64,000 nt of DNA from Hoeflea sp. IMCC20628 (lineage in GTDB: Bacteria; Pseudomonadota; Alphaproteobacteria; Rhizobiales; Rhizobiaceae), in NCBI RefSeq assembly GCF_001011155.1, contig NZ_CP011479.1:1568501-1632500 (forward strand). The letters are read 5' to 3'. The notes below the pieces were generated by a model. That model was not told the DNA's origin, did no database searches, and saw nothing but the letters and a program-made list of their open reading frames with translations. Shown here piece after piece: positions 33,922 to 42,675 of this stretch. Each line of letters begins with the position of its first letter. Position 1 is the first letter of the stretch. A program made the translations under genes and the position numbers.

Positions 33922-34321
33922 CATCGGCAAATAGGCTGTCCGGGACTCACTCCGAGGAGCGGATCGGAGTGGAGCCAAACTGATAGCGGCGGATCTTGAC
34001 CGGGCGGTTCAACAACGCAAAACAATCGACGCAGCCTATGAGGATTGTCTTCTCGCTGCCGAACCGGGTGGTTTTGGCAGGCCGGCCGCAGCATCTCGCT
34101 GCTTGACAGGTAATGACTGATTTGGCGGCAGTTTGCCTTCTGTTATGACGAAACTGCACAGCTTTGCGCCACGATAAGCTGAATTTCCGAAGAGCTATGC
34201 AATTTTCGTATGGCTTGTATGGTTATATTGCACTGCACAAATCGATTAGATGCCCTATATTCAAAACATCGGAAGGCCACGGTGGTCAACCGGACAACAG
34301 CAGGACAAAGGGTGAGAAACC
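33922..34321. other. Intergenic, 400 bases
   Basis: Lies between the TetR gene and the DUF1127 gene. The last 100 bases are AT-rich and hold CCCTATATT at 34253, similar to the -10 of alphaproteobacterial RpoH (heat/oxidative stress) promoters; no clean -35 was found. Nothing else recognisable. Confidence 0.35.
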
Positions 34322-34462
34322 ATGAAATTGATCCGCTCCTACGCCAGCTGGCGGAAGTACCGCGAAACATGCGTCGAGCTTAACAGGCTTTCAGAACGCG
34401 AGTTGAGCGACATCGGCATGTCACGGCGCGATATTCCATTCGCCGCCCGGCGCGCCTTGTAG
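34322..34462 (+). CDS. DUF1127 small protein
   Basis: 46 residues, starting MKLIRSYASWRKYRETCVEL, then NRLSERELSDIGMSRRDIPF and ending ARRAL. The L-x-x-L-S-x-x-x-L-x-D-I-G-hydrophobic-x-R-x-x-I pattern is the DUF1127 (YjiS-like) signature, and the protein is Arg-rich. AAGGGTGAG lies before the ATG. In Rhodobacter, a DUF1127 protein (CcaF1) is encoded upstream of and cotranscribed with CcsR RNAs and acts in RNA maturation and turnover. The same layout is seen here. Confidence 0.88.
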   Translation: MKLIRSYASWRKYRETCVELNRLSERELSDIGMSRRDIPFAARRAL

Positions 34463-34475
34463 AAATTCAAGAATT

Positions 34476-34599
34476 CGGAGCGGCACCTCCTCCTCCCAAA
34501 TAGCCGCTTCGATGTGACTGGTGTTCATCCTCCTCCCGAGCATCAGTTTCCCAAAATGACGCCCACCGGATCCTCCTCCCCCGGTGGGCGTTATTTTTT
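34476..34599 (+). ncRNA. Anti-Shine-Dalgarno sRNA of the 'cuckoo'/CcsR (CCUCCUCCC) type
   Basis: Three consecutive stem-loops each expose CCTCCTCCC in the loop. Stem 1: CGGAGCGGC (34476) with GCCGCTTCG (34503), motif at 34486. Stem 2: ACTGGTG (34517) with CATCAGT (34541), motif at 34529. Stem 3: ACGCCCACCG (34559) with CGGTGGGCGT (34582), motif at 34572, ending in TATTTTTT as an intrinsic terminator. It begins 14 bases after the DUF1127 stop. This matches Rhodobacter CcsR1-4 and the rhizobial alpha-r14 'cuckoo' RNAs, which present anti-SD loops and respond to stress. It is probably processed from the DUF1127 mRNA. Confidence 0.85.
34559..34599 (+). terminator. Terminator of the DUF1127/sRNA transcript
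   Basis: A perfect 10-bp stem (ACGCCCACCG/CGGTGGGCGT) followed by TATTTTTT. The loop carries the third CCTCCTCCC motif, so it is also part of the sRNA. Confidence 0.88.
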
Positions 34600-34685
34600 G
34601 GGCAAGGCTCGGCGCCCCGCTAGTTGCAAAGCTGATTGGAGGAAGAGTGGTCCCGACACCCTGATGCCGGTTTTCGATCCAGAAC

Positions 34686-34838
34686 CTACCCCTGCAAATT
34701 CTGCTGCACCCAGCTGACAATGCCGCGGGCGTCCATGGCGCCGGCATGGCGGGCGACTTCCTGGCCCTTGTGAAACAGGATGATCAGCGGAATGCCGCGG
34801 ATCTGGAAGCGGTTGCCGACGCTCTGGTTGTTTTAGGT
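34686..34838 (-). pseudogene. Truncated copy of the trxC 3' end
   Basis: Reads QSVGNRFQIRGIPLIILF-KGQEVARHAGAMDARGIVSWV and then QQNLQG-stop, nearly the same as the last 48 residues of the trxC gene 2 kb downstream (QSVG to VRQNVKG). An in-frame TAA stands just before the homologous part and the WCGPC active site is missing. The shared DNA extends past the stop to CCAGAACCTACCCC in both places. It is a remnant of duplication or recombination, not a working gene. Confidence 0.8.
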
Positions 34839-34851
34839 GTTTGGCTCGGGC

Positions 34852-35004
34852 CAGATGCTCGATGCCGTGGCCAATCCGTCGGGTAGCAACAACGAGGACG
34901 GGCATACCGACCGGATGCTGGGTCTGATGGTCGACGGACTGCGCTATGTTGCGAAAGCCCCGCCAAACCATCTCGAAGTCAGGGACGCAGGACCCTGCTC
35001 CTGA
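34852..35004 (+). pseudogene. Truncated paralogue of the TetR gene 3' end
   Basis: Translates as QMLDAVANPSGSNNEDGHTD, RMLGLMVDGLRYVAKAP, matching DLLRAVANLSVSNNEDGHAD, RMLDLMIDGLCYGAKAA of the TetR gene 1 kb upstream. The HTH part is absent, and the frame runs to a stop about 12 codons after the similarity ends. It abuts the trxC remnant, so two unrelated gene ends were joined here. Confidence 0.78.
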
Positions 35005-35038
35005 TCAAGAGGGCACTTGTTCTTAATAAGTCGATCCT

Positions 35039-36463
35039 ATGATGCGCAAAAGCTCATATGACGCCAAGCTAGGAAGATCGATGGCAAGTCCAAAGCCGCA
35101 GCTCTCGCCGGCACTTGCCAGCCACTATTCAACGCGAATGGTCGTTGCCTTCCGTTACGGGGCCTTGGCACTTGCCGGTATCGGTTTGATCCAGGCCGTG
35201 ATCTTTGCCGCGATAGGTTCGTGGGTGGTGGTGGCCATGGAGCTTGCGGTTTTCATCGCCGGGCTGGCGATCTATCTGTTGATCCGGCGCGGTCATCTCG
35301 CTTTCGGAATTCTGGCCGGCCAGGCTGCATTGATGGTGATCGGAATCACCATGGGGCTGATACTCGATGTTCCGACGGCAGAAGCACCGCGGATAAGTCA
35401 TATGTATCTGCTTGTGGTGGCAGCTCTTGGCTATATCAATTATCAGCGCGCAAAATCGCGGGCGCAGCTGGTATTGATAGGCCTGTGTCTTCTGGCTTTC
35501 ATTGTACTCGGCAGCACGGCGTTGACTTCACCCTTTGTGGTGCTGCCTGACATTGCGCGAACCATCGGCACCTGGGCCAATGCATTCATGGCCACCACCA
35601 TGCTCGCAGCTTGCGTACATGTGATGCAGGCAGAACTCAGCCGCAAGGACAAGTTAAGCCGCGATCTCATCGCCGCCTTGTGGAATGACGAATTCCGGCT
35701 GGCCTATCAGCCGCAAGTCGATCTGTCGCAAACCACGACCGGCGCAGAAGCACTTCTGCGCTGGAACAGCCCGAAACGGGGTTTGGTTTCGCCCGCCGAA
35801 TTCCTTCCGCAGGCGGAAAAGCTTGACCTGATGATCGCAATTGGCGGCTGGGTGCTGGAAACCGGTTGCCGCACATTGGCCGAATGGGGCAAAAATCCAC
35901 GTTTGAAACACTTGACCCTGTCGGTCAATGTCAGCGCCAGCCAGCTCATGCACCATGATTTCGGGGCATTTGTGCACGACACACTGGTCAAAACCGGTGC
36001 GAACCCGAGGCTGCTGACCCTTGAACTGACCGAAAGCGTATTGGTGACTGACATCGAGTTGGTGATTGCCAAGCTCGATAGGTTGCGTGCACTGGGCATC
36101 ACCATTTCGCTCGATGATTTCGGGACGGGCTATTCATCGCTGTCATACCTGCGTCGTTTGCCGATCCAGGAAATCAAGATCGATCGCAGTTTCGTGCAGG
36201 ATGCGGTCAACAGTTCAGCAAGCGCTTCGCTGGTCAAGAATGTTGTCCTCATGAGCCACGATCTGGGTCACACTGTCCTGGCCGAAGGGGTGGAAACGCT
36301 GGAGCAGCACGATTTGCTGGCCCGGTTCGGCTGCATGCAGTTTCAGGGCTACCTCTATGGCAAACCAATGACATTGGCTGATTTTGAGCAACGCATCGAG
36401 GCTGAACCAAGGCGCACTGCCGCCATTTTGGGCGAGGCCTCTGTGCGCCAGTTTCGGCGATAA
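35039..36463 (+). CDS. Membrane EAL-domain cyclic-di-GMP phosphodiesterase
   Basis: 474 residues. About six hydrophobic segments cover residues 35-205, then an EAL domain (about 220-455). Catalytic motifs are intact: GAEALLRWNSP, the Asn in LSVNVSASQL, LELTESVL, ISLDDFGTGYSSLSYL (metal Asp pair), IKIDRSFV and LAEGVETLEQH. No GGDEF domain precedes it, so it should be a pure phosphodiesterase. It would lower cyclic-di-GMP in response to an unknown signal sensed in the membrane part. Confidence 0.88.
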   Translation: MMRKSSYDAKLGRSMASPKPQLSPALASHYSTRMVVAFRYGALALAGIGLIQAVIFAAIGSWVVVAMELAVFIAGLAIYLLIRRGHLAFGILAGQAALMVIGITMGLILDVPTAEAPRISHMYLLVVAALGYINYQRAKSRAQLVLIGLCLLAFIVLGSTALTSPFVVLPDIARTIGTWANAFMATTMLAACVHVMQAELSRKDKLSRDLIAALWNDEFRLAYQPQVDLSQTTTGAEALLRWNSPKRGLVSPAEFLPQAEKLDLMIAIGGWVLETGCRTLAEWGKNPRLKHLTLSVNVSASQLMHHDFGAFVHDTLVKTGANPRLLTLELTESVLVTDIELVIAKLDRLRALGITISLDDFGTGYSSLSYLRRLPIQEIKIDRSFVQDAVNSSASASLVKNVVLMSHDLGHTVLAEGVETLEQHDLLARFGCMQFQGYLYGKPMTLADFEQRIEAEPRRTAAILGEASVRQFRR

Positions 36464-36718
36464 CAACAAGTCACTGATTTTGATTGGTGTTTTTGAACGT
36501 TCCGCCGCTACGGCGCCGTGCTTCCAACCGGATGCGCCAAGGCCGGCGTAATTCTTTGAACCATGCAGAGGTGAGCCTGACGGAGGCTCGACTTTGTCAG
36601 CGCTGGTGAATGCCGTTGTCTGCAACGGACAGCAATTGCCTGCGCAACTTGTCCCGTCGTTGGTCGCAAAACCACTCAAATGCATTACCGGACGGTTTCG
36701 GGCAGTTAGGCCCAGAAC

Positions 36719-37159
36719 CTACCCCTTCACATTCTGCCGCACCCAGCTGACAATGCCGCGGGCGTCCATGGCGCCGGCATGGCGGGCGACTTCCTGGCCC
36801 TTGTCAAACAGGATGATCAGCGGAATGCCGCGGATCTGGAAGCGGTTGCCAACGCTTTGATGTTTTTCGGTGTCGAGCTTGGCAAAGCGAACATTTGGCG
36901 ACATCTGCTGGCCCGCATCGGCAAATCCCGGCGCCATCATCCGGCACGGCCCGCACCAGGGTGCCCAGAAATCGACCAGCAGCGGCACCTCGTCGCCCTT
37001 GAGGTGCTTGTTCAGCTTGGCCTCGTCGAGCTCGAAGGGAGCGTCAGGAAACAGCGGTGCCTTGCACACCCCGCAAGTAGGCTTGGCGCCCAGCTTGGCA
37101 GCCGGGATGCGGTTTTTTGCCTGACATTTGGGGCATACGATATGGATCGTGTCGGTCAT
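36719..37159 (-). CDS. trxC: Thioredoxin 2 with N-terminal zinc ribbon
   Basis: 146 residues from MTDTIHIVCPKCQ; longer in-frame starts are not supported. The zinc ribbon has Cys9/12 and Cys29/32. The thioredoxin fold follows with the active site FWAPWCGPC (Cys69, Cys72) and the cis-Pro in RGIPLIILF. TrxC is an oxidative-stress disulfide reductase. It ends seven bases before its neighbour's stop region. A truncated copy of its 3' end lies 2 kb upstream in the window. Confidence 0.92.
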   Translation of the reverse strand: MTDTIHIVCPKCQAKNRIPAAKLGAKPTCGVCKAPLFPDAPFELDEAKLNKHLKGDEVPLLVDFWAPWCGPCRMMAPGFADAGQQMSPNVRFAKLDTEKHQSVGNRFQIRGIPLIILFDKGQEVARHAGAMDARGIVSWVRQNVKG

Positions 37160-37166
37160 GCGGGTC

Positions 37167-37793
37167 TCATTCGGATTTGGCCATATCGACGTCGACAACG
37201 TCCTCGATCGGCGCGCTATAGCCGGTTCCGACCAGCGAGGGCAGGGTGTGCAGGTGAACGCCGTCGCCATTGTGACCTTTGAGGATCGCCAGCGCGCGTT
37301 CCTCGTGTTGCTCGTCGCGGGTGCGAACCCACAGCAACAGGCCACCGGCCAGCATGTGCTTTTCGATCTCGTCAGCCTTGGCCGCACCGATCAGCCCGGC
37401 CATCACCGTGCCGAGCGATCCGCCGACACCGCCGGCAATCAGCGCAGCCGTTGCAGCTGCGGCCAGCGCGCCACCGGAGGCGACCACGGCTGCCGCACCA
37501 ATCATCGCCGGTACATAGACCAGAACCCCGATCACCGCGCCCATGGCGTCGCCGATGGATTCGGTCGACACAAAGGCGGTGGTCGGCACTTCGACCCGGT
37601 CTTCAAGATTTCTGGCCGGGACATAGGCTTCATGCAGCTTGTCCTCGATGGCTGTTTCAGAGGCCAGAATGCTCAGATCCATACGGTTGAATCCCTGGGT
37701 CAACAGATCGTCAATCGCTGCCTGCAGGTCTTGTGCTGTATGGAAGATGCCTACGGCTTCGGTGGTGTTGGAATAGGCTGATTGTCCGGTCAT
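37167..37793 (-). CDS. Membrane protein with YflT-like stress domain
   Basis: 208 residues from MTGQSAYSNTTEAVGIFHTA; another ATG nine codons upstream is possible. The N-terminus (TAQDLQAAIDDLLTQGFNRM, DLSILAS) resembles the YflT/general-stress-17M fold. A glycine- and alanine-rich hydrophobic region, about 80-135, forms one long or two short spans. The C-terminus (MLAGGLLLWVRTRDEQHEER) has the same fold again. Function unknown. It lies seven bases before trxC and may be cotranscribed, giving it a stress setting. Confidence 0.65.
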   Translation of the reverse strand: MTGQSAYSNTTEAVGIFHTAQDLQAAIDDLLTQGFNRMDLSILASETAIEDKLHEAYVPARNLEDRVEVPTTAFVSTESIGDAMGAVIGVLVYVPAMIGAAAVVASGGALAAAATAALIAGGVGGSLGTVMAGLIGAAKADEIEKHMLAGGLLLWVRTRDEQHEERALAILKGHNGDGVHLHTLPSLVGTGYSAPIEDVVDVDMAKSE

Positions 37794-37888
37794 GTCTGAA
37801 GCTCCGCTGGCTGGTTGCATGCCACAGCAATAACACCAGCCGATATTTCAGCCTTGATATGTGTCAATCCGTACCTGCACTCTGGCAC

Positions 37889-39259
37889 TCAACTGACCAG
37901 CTTGATCAGCCGGGATTTGAGCGCCGAGAATGGCGGGTAGCGCAGTTTGACTTCGAACTTTTCCGATTTTGTCAGCACAGCCTTGGCATGGCTGAATGTG
38001 TCAAACGAGGCGCGGCCGTGACAGGCGCCCATGCCGCTGGCGCCAACGCCGCCAAACGGCAGTTCCGGCACGGCGAGATGGGTGACCACGTCGTTGATCA
38101 CGGCACCGCCCGAGCTGGTCTCGGTCATCACCCGGTCGCGAATGTCGGTCGAATTGGAGAACAGATACAGCGCCAGCGGCTTGGGTCTGGCGGTGATGAA
38201 GCCGATTGCCTCGTCGATTGTTGCATAGGTGATCACAGGCAGCACCGGCCCGAAAATCTCCTGGCTCATCACCGCTGACGCCGGATCCACGCCGGTGAGA
38301 ATGGTCGGCGCGATATAGCGCGAGGCCGGATCGGTCTCGCCGCCGCATTCAATCTGGCCATCGGCGATCAACCGGCTGACGCGGGCAAAATGCTTGTCGT
38401 TGATGATGCGCGGATAATCGGGGCTGGTCTTCGGATTTTCGCCATAAAACCGCGTCAGCGAGCTCTTCAGATGGGTGACGAAGTCACCGGCAACGGTTTC
38501 GTGCACCAGCAGGTAATCGGGCGCCACGCAGGTCTGGCCGGCATTGAGAAATTTCCCCCAGGCAATACGCCGCGCCGCGGTCTCGAGATCGCAATCAGGC
38601 TCGACGATGCAGGGGCTCTTGCCGCCCAGTTCCAGCGTCACCGGGGTCAGATGTTTCGCCGCTTCGGTCATGACGATCTTGCCAATGGCCTGGCTGCCGG
38701 TGAAGAAAATATGGTCGAACCGCTCGGCCAGCAGCTCGCTGGCGGTGTCGGCATCACCTTCGACAATCCGGATTGCCTCGGAATCCATATAGGCCGGAAT
38801 CAGCCGTGCCAGCAGCTTGGACGTGTTGGCGGAAATCTCCGACGGCTTCAGCACCGCGCAATTGCCTGCCGCGATCGCTCCGATCAACGGCATGCAGATC
38901 AGGTAGACCGGATAATTCCACGGCGCCATGATCAGCACCACGCCCAGCGGTTCGGGCACGATTTCCGAGCGGCCGGGCTGGTTGGTCAGCGGCGTTGGCA
39001 CCCGCTGCGGCCGCATCCATGACTTGAGATGCTTGAGCACGTGGCTGATCTCGGATTGAACGGTATTGGTCTCGACCAGCCGCGACTCGTAGCCCGAGCG
39101 GCCCAGGTCAGCCTTCAGGTCTGCGAGGATGTCTGCCTCATTGTCCTTGATCATGGCGCTGAGGCGCTGCAACTGCCCCCGCCGCCATTCGAGCGGCCGG
39201 GTCTTGTGGCGTGCAAATGTCTCGCGGAGATCTGCAATCATGTCGGCAATCTGGGTCAT
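37889..39259 (-). CDS. Aldehyde dehydrogenase, class 3/coniferyl aldehyde type
   Basis: 456 residues, shorter than class 1/2 enzymes and matching class 3. NAD(P)-binding PWNYPVYLICMPLIGAIAAG, the Glu in LELGGKSPCIV and the catalytic Cys in NAGQTCVAPDYLLV are intact; the EIFGPVLPVI block follows. It oxidises fatty or aromatic aldehydes. No operon partner is evident. Confidence 0.9.
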   Translation of the reverse strand: MTQIADMIADLRETFARHKTRPLEWRRGQLQRLSAMIKDNEADILADLKADLGRSGYESRLVETNTVQSEISHVLKHLKSWMRPQRVPTPLTNQPGRSEIVPEPLGVVLIMAPWNYPVYLICMPLIGAIAAGNCAVLKPSEISANTSKLLARLIPAYMDSEAIRIVEGDADTASELLAERFDHIFFTGSQAIGKIVMTEAAKHLTPVTLELGGKSPCIVEPDCDLETAARRIAWGKFLNAGQTCVAPDYLLVHETVAGDFVTHLKSSLTRFYGENPKTSPDYPRIINDKHFARVSRLIADGQIECGGETDPASRYIAPTILTGVDPASAVMSQEIFGPVLPVITYATIDEAIGFITARPKPLALYLFSNSTDIRDRVMTETSSGGAVINDVVTHLAVPELPFGGVGASGMGACHGRASFDTFSHAKAVLTKSEKFEVKLRYPPFSALKSRLIKLVS

Positions 39260-39494
39260 GCGGTTCTGCCTGCAAGCTGTGGAGACACAATCATTGTCCC
39301 AAACATGTATGGCGCGCTAGCGCTGTCTTCAACTCAAGCGCCGGCGTCTTCGCGCTTTTTGTCCGGGCGAGGGGCCTTTGCGCCGCACTGCGCCCGGCCG
39401 GGATCGCGCCGGCTTTGACATCGGCTGGTCGATACCCCATCTCTAACGGGAATTCACCGGTGCCAAGCGCACCGCTATCGAGCCCGGGACCGAG

Positions 39495-40178
39495 ATGCCG
39501 TCACAGCCTTCCATTGCCGATTTCGAACAGCTTGCCGGATCGAAAGATCTTGTCGGCTATGGCTCGCTGGTCAACCGCGCCACGTTGCGCACCGAGATCG
39601 TCGCCGCCTGGCCGGCGCGACTCAAGGGCTGGCGCCGGACCTGGCGGCCCCGCCCGGTGATGGAGCACGACAGTCTTGCCATCCCGGTCCCCGGCACTGC
39701 GCTGACGCCGTCAATGCTGACCGCCGAGCGGGCGCCGGAAAGCTTTATCGACGGGCTGCTGGTGATTGATTTTGCTGCCAATCTGCCCGACATCGATGCC
39801 CGCGAATTCCGCTACCATCGCCGCGATATCGCGCTCACGGATCTCGAATTCATTTCCAGCGGTTCGGCGTCCGTGTCAGCGCGCGCCCCGGCGCCGGATT
39901 TCAACCTGCATGTCTACGAGGCGCGACCCGAGCATCCGCGGGCGGAGGGCCATTCGCCGATCCTGCGGTCCTATCTCGATGCGGTGATGCAGGGGTTTTT
40001 GCGCGAATTCGGCGCGGAAGGCGTGCACCGGTTCGTCGCCGAAACCGATGATTTTCACACCGAAATCCACGAAGACCGGCACGCGCCGCTCTACCCCCGC
40101 GCAGTGACGCTGTCGCCGGCTGAAATCGAGCTGTTCGAGCTGTCGCTGGGGCGGCGGGGACGCCCTTCGCGCAGCTGA
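39495..40178 (+). CDS. Gamma-glutamylcyclotransferase-like protein
   Basis: 227 residues. The N-terminal [15 protein letters not shown] is the GGCT-fold substrate loop (YGSL). The catalytic Glu expected in a VFGYDAL-type strand is not obvious, so activity is uncertain. The middle ([20 protein letters not shown]) and C-terminus fit GGCT-like family members seen in alphaproteobacteria. It may act on gamma-glutamyl amines or glutathione fragments. Stands alone. Confidence 0.68.
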   Translation: MPSQPSIADFEQLAGSKDLVGYGSLVNRATLRTEIVAAWPARLKGWRRTWRPRPVMEHDSLAIPVPGTALTPSMLTAERAPESFIDGLLVIDFAANLPDIDAREFRYHRRDIALTDLEFISSGSASVSARAPAPDFNLHVYEARPEHPRAEGHSPILRSYLDAVMQGFLREFGAEGVHRFVAETDDFHTEIHEDRHAPLYPRAVTLSPAEIELFELSLGRRGRPSRS

Positions 40179-40264
40179 TTCGAATTGCCGGGTTTGCAGG
40201 CGGTCAATTGATCGCTATAAGCCCCCTGAAATCGACCAATCCACGGGCTACGGTCCGTAAAACT

Positions 40265-40281
40265 GCCGGGGGAGCCCCGGC
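40265..40281 (+). promoter_or_regulatory. Leader hairpin before the DAHP synthase gene
   Basis: GCCGGGG-GAG-CCCCGGC, a perfect 7-bp stem with a three-base loop, 16 bases before the ATG. It could affect ribosome access. No leader peptide rich in aromatic codons was seen. Confidence 0.4.
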
Positions 40282-40297
40282 CAACACGGTGAACGAC

Positions 40298-41671
40298 ATG
40301 GCACAGAACTGGACCCCATCAAGCTGGCGCAACAAACCGATCCAGCAGGTCCCGGATTATCCGGATGCAGAGGCACTGAAAGTGACCGAAGCGCGGCTGG
40401 CCAAGTTTCCCCCCTTGGTGTTTGCGGGGGAGGCCCGCCGGTTGAAGTCGGTGCTTGCCGACGTCGCCGAAGGCAGGGGCTTTCTGCTTCAGGGTGGCGA
40501 TTGCGCCGAGAGCTTCGCCGAGCACGAAGCCGACAACATCCGCGATTTCTTCCGCGTCTTCCTGCAGATGGCCGTGGTTCTGACCTTTGGCGCGCAGCAG
40601 CCGGTGGTCAAGGTCGGCCGCATTGCCGGCCAGTTTGCCAAGCCGCGTTCGGGACCGACCGAAACCAGGGGCGATGTGACGCTGCCGAGCTACCGCGGCG
40701 ACATCATCAATGGCATCGACTTCGACGAAGCCTCGCGGATCCCCGATCCGGAGCGTCAGGTTGCGGCCTACCGGCAGTCGGCGGCAACGCTCAACCTGTT
40801 GCGCGCCTTTGCCCAGGGCGGCTACGCCAATCTCGACAATGTGCACCAGTGGATGCTCGGCTTCGTCAAGGATAGCCCCCAGGCCGAGCGCTACCGCAAG
40901 CTCGCTGACCGGATTTCCGAGACCATGGATTTCATGAAGGCGATCGGCATCACCGGCGACAACCACCCGAACCTGCGCGAGACCGATTTCTTCACCAGCC
41001 ATGAAGCGCTGCTGCTTGGCTATGAAGAAGCCATGACCCGCATCGATTCGACCTCGGGCGATTACTACGCCACATCCGGCCACATGATCTGGCTCGGCGA
41101 CCGTACCCGCCAGCCCGACCACGCCCATGTCGAATTTGCCCGCGGCATCAAGAACCCGATCGGTCTCAAATGCGGCCCGTCGCTGCAGCCCGACGAGTTG
41201 CTTTCGCTGATCGACATCTTGAACCCGGCCAACGAAGCCGGCCGGCTCACCCTGATCGCCCGTTTCGGTCACGACAAGGTTGCCGATCACCTGCCCAAGC
41301 TGATCCACGCCGTCGAGCGTGAAGGCCGCAAGGTGGTGTGGTCATGCGATCCGATGCACGGCAACACCATCACCATGAACAACTACAAGACCCGTCCCTT
41401 CGAGCGGATCCTGTCGGAAGTGGATTCGTTCTTCCAGATCCACCGTGCCGAGGGCACCCATCCCGGCGGCATCCACATCGAGATGACCGGCAAGAATGTC
41501 ACCGAATGCACCGGCGGTGCCCGGGCGCTCACCGGCGAAGACCTGCAGGACCGCTACCACACCCATTGCGACCCGCGTCTCAACGCCGACCAGGCCCTGG
41601 AACTCGCCTTCCTCGTGGCTGAGCGCATGAAGGGCGGACGCGACGAGCAGAAAGCGGTTGTCAACGGGTAA
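40298..41671 (+). CDS. aroG: Class II DAHP synthase (3-deoxy-7-phosphoheptulonate synthase)
   Basis: 457 residues from [20 protein letters not shown], the usual class II N-terminus; the frame is open 30 codons upstream. [44 protein letters not shown] and [17 protein letters not shown] carry the metal- and substrate-binding residues, including the metal Cys and His. It condenses phosphoenolpyruvate with erythrose-4-phosphate as the first shikimate step. A single gene with a terminator after it. Confidence 0.95.
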   Translation: MAQNWTPSSWRNKPIQQVPDYPDAEALKVTEARLAKFPPLVFAGEARRLKSVLADVAEGRGFLLQGGDCAESFAEHEADNIRDFFRVFLQMAVVLTFGAQQPVVKVGRIAGQFAKPRSGPTETRGDVTLPSYRGDIINGIDFDEASRIPDPERQVAAYRQSAATLNLLRAFAQGGYANLDNVHQWMLGFVKDSPQAERYRKLADRISETMDFMKAIGITGDNHPNLRETDFFTSHEALLLGYEEAMTRIDSTSGDYYATSGHMIWLGDRTRQPDHAHVEFARGIKNPIGLKCGPSLQPDELLSLIDILNPANEAGRLTLIARFGHDKVADHLPKLIHAVEREGRKVVWSCDPMHGNTITMNNYKTRPFERILSEVDSFFQIHRAEGTHPGGIHIEMTGKNVTECTGGARALTGEDLQDRYHTHCDPRLNADQALELAFLVAERMKGGRDEQKAVVNG

Positions 41672-41703
41672 CGTTCCGGTCGCAAGTAGCTGACATGATT
41701 ACG

Positions 41704-41732
41704 AAAACGCCGGGGGGAACTCCGGCGTTTTT
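41704..41732 (+). terminator. Terminator after the DAHP synthase gene
   Basis: AAAACGCCGG and CCGGCGTTTT pair around an eight-base loop, followed by two more T. It works in either direction in principle. Confidence 0.85.
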
Positions 41733-41765
41733 GGTTGGCGGCGCGATCAAGTGATCCCCGCCGCC

Positions 41766-41900
41766 GTCACCCCGGACTTGATCCGGTATCCAGCCACCGC
41801 GCGTCGGCGCGGTGAGAGACCCATTCGCTTCCTGAAGACAGTTGGTCTCCCGGCTCGCGGACGCTCGCCTGCTGGATGCCGGATCGGGGTCCGGCATGAC
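41766..41900. repeat. Interspersed palindromic repeat element with degenerate arms
   Basis: The left arm GTCACCCCGGACTTGATCC and the inverted right arm GGATCGGGGTCCGGCATGAC frame about 95 bases. Elements with GTCA-CCCGGAC-GATCCGG arms are scattered between genes in many alphaproteobacteria. A second half-arm (CAGTCCGGCATGACGATGG) occurs near 41993. The rest of the 41733-42092 gap shows no gene. Confidence 0.65.
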
Positions 41901-42092
41901 GGAGTGTGCAGGGGCTCCACATTCACCATCTTCGTCTTCAGTCCCCTCGTTTCGTCATCCTCGGCCTCCGAGCCGAGAATGAAAACGGGTGCAGTCCGGC
42001 ATGACGATGGAATGTCGCAAATGTCAGTAGCATGGCAACTCCCGTCCGTGGTTGTATCGCCCCCAGCCTGATTCACACCTCTGGAGTCCGCC

Positions 42093-42515
42093 ATGTCAGA
42101 CGATCAAACCCGCACCGGACACTGCAATTGCGGTGCCGTCAGCTTCCGCACCACCGGCCCGTTGCGTGAGGTTGTCGCCTGCCATTGTTCGCAATGCCGG
42201 CGCCAGTCGGGGCTCTATTTCGCTGCCACCAATGTGAGCGACGACAAGATCGAAATCGAGGGTGAGGCCGACATCACCTGGTATCAGGCTTCCGATGTCG
42301 CCAGGCGCGGTTTCTGCACCACTTGCGGCTCTGCGCTGTTCTGGAAACATCAGGCGGATCAGCATATTTCGGTGCTGGCGGGGGCGTTTGATCAGCCGAC
42401 CGGGCTGGCGATCACCAAGCACATCTTCTGTGCCGACAAGGGCGATTTCTACGAGATCACCGATGGATTGCCGCAATACGAAAAAGGCTCGGCCGGGTTG
42501 CTGGTGGCGGAGTGA
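42093..42515 (+). CDS. GFA (glutathione-dependent formaldehyde-activating-like) family protein
   Basis: 140 residues with the Mss4-like zinc fold: GHCNCGAVSF, CHCSQCRRQSG and GFCTTCGSALFWK supply the Cys ligands. GFA proteins are zinc-binding and often linked to glutathione or formaldehyde adducts, but most members are uncharacterised. It lies between two repeat elements and has no evident partner. Confidence 0.85.
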   Translation: MSDDQTRTGHCNCGAVSFRTTGPLREVVACHCSQCRRQSGLYFAATNVSDDKIEIEGEADITWYQASDVARRGFCTTCGSALFWKHQADQHISVLAGAFDQPTGLAITKHIFCADKGDFYEITDGLPQYEKGSAGLLVAE

Positions 42516-42534
42516 GGGGTTTTGGGCTTGTTGC

Positions 42535-42675
42535 AATCTCCCCCCTTGCGGGGGAGATGTCACCGTAGGTGACAGAGGGGGGTAAGGTCTCAGCGAACAC
42601 TGCGTTGTCGGTATAAAACGCAACATACCCCCCTCTGTCGGTTTCACCGACATCTCCCCCGCAAGGGGGGAGATT
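42535..42675. repeat. RIME-like intergenic palindromic element
   Basis: Two 49-base arms in inverted orientation begin and end AATCTCCCCCC / GGGGGGAGATT and contain TGCGGGGGAGATGTC and GACAGAGGGGGGT. Each arm also has its own inner hairpin: GTCACC-GTA-GGTGAC in one, GTCGGTGAAACCGAC in the other. The 43-base middle is unrelated. This is the widespread rhizobial intergenic palindrome, like RIME. It can fold into one large hairpin. Confidence 0.82.
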
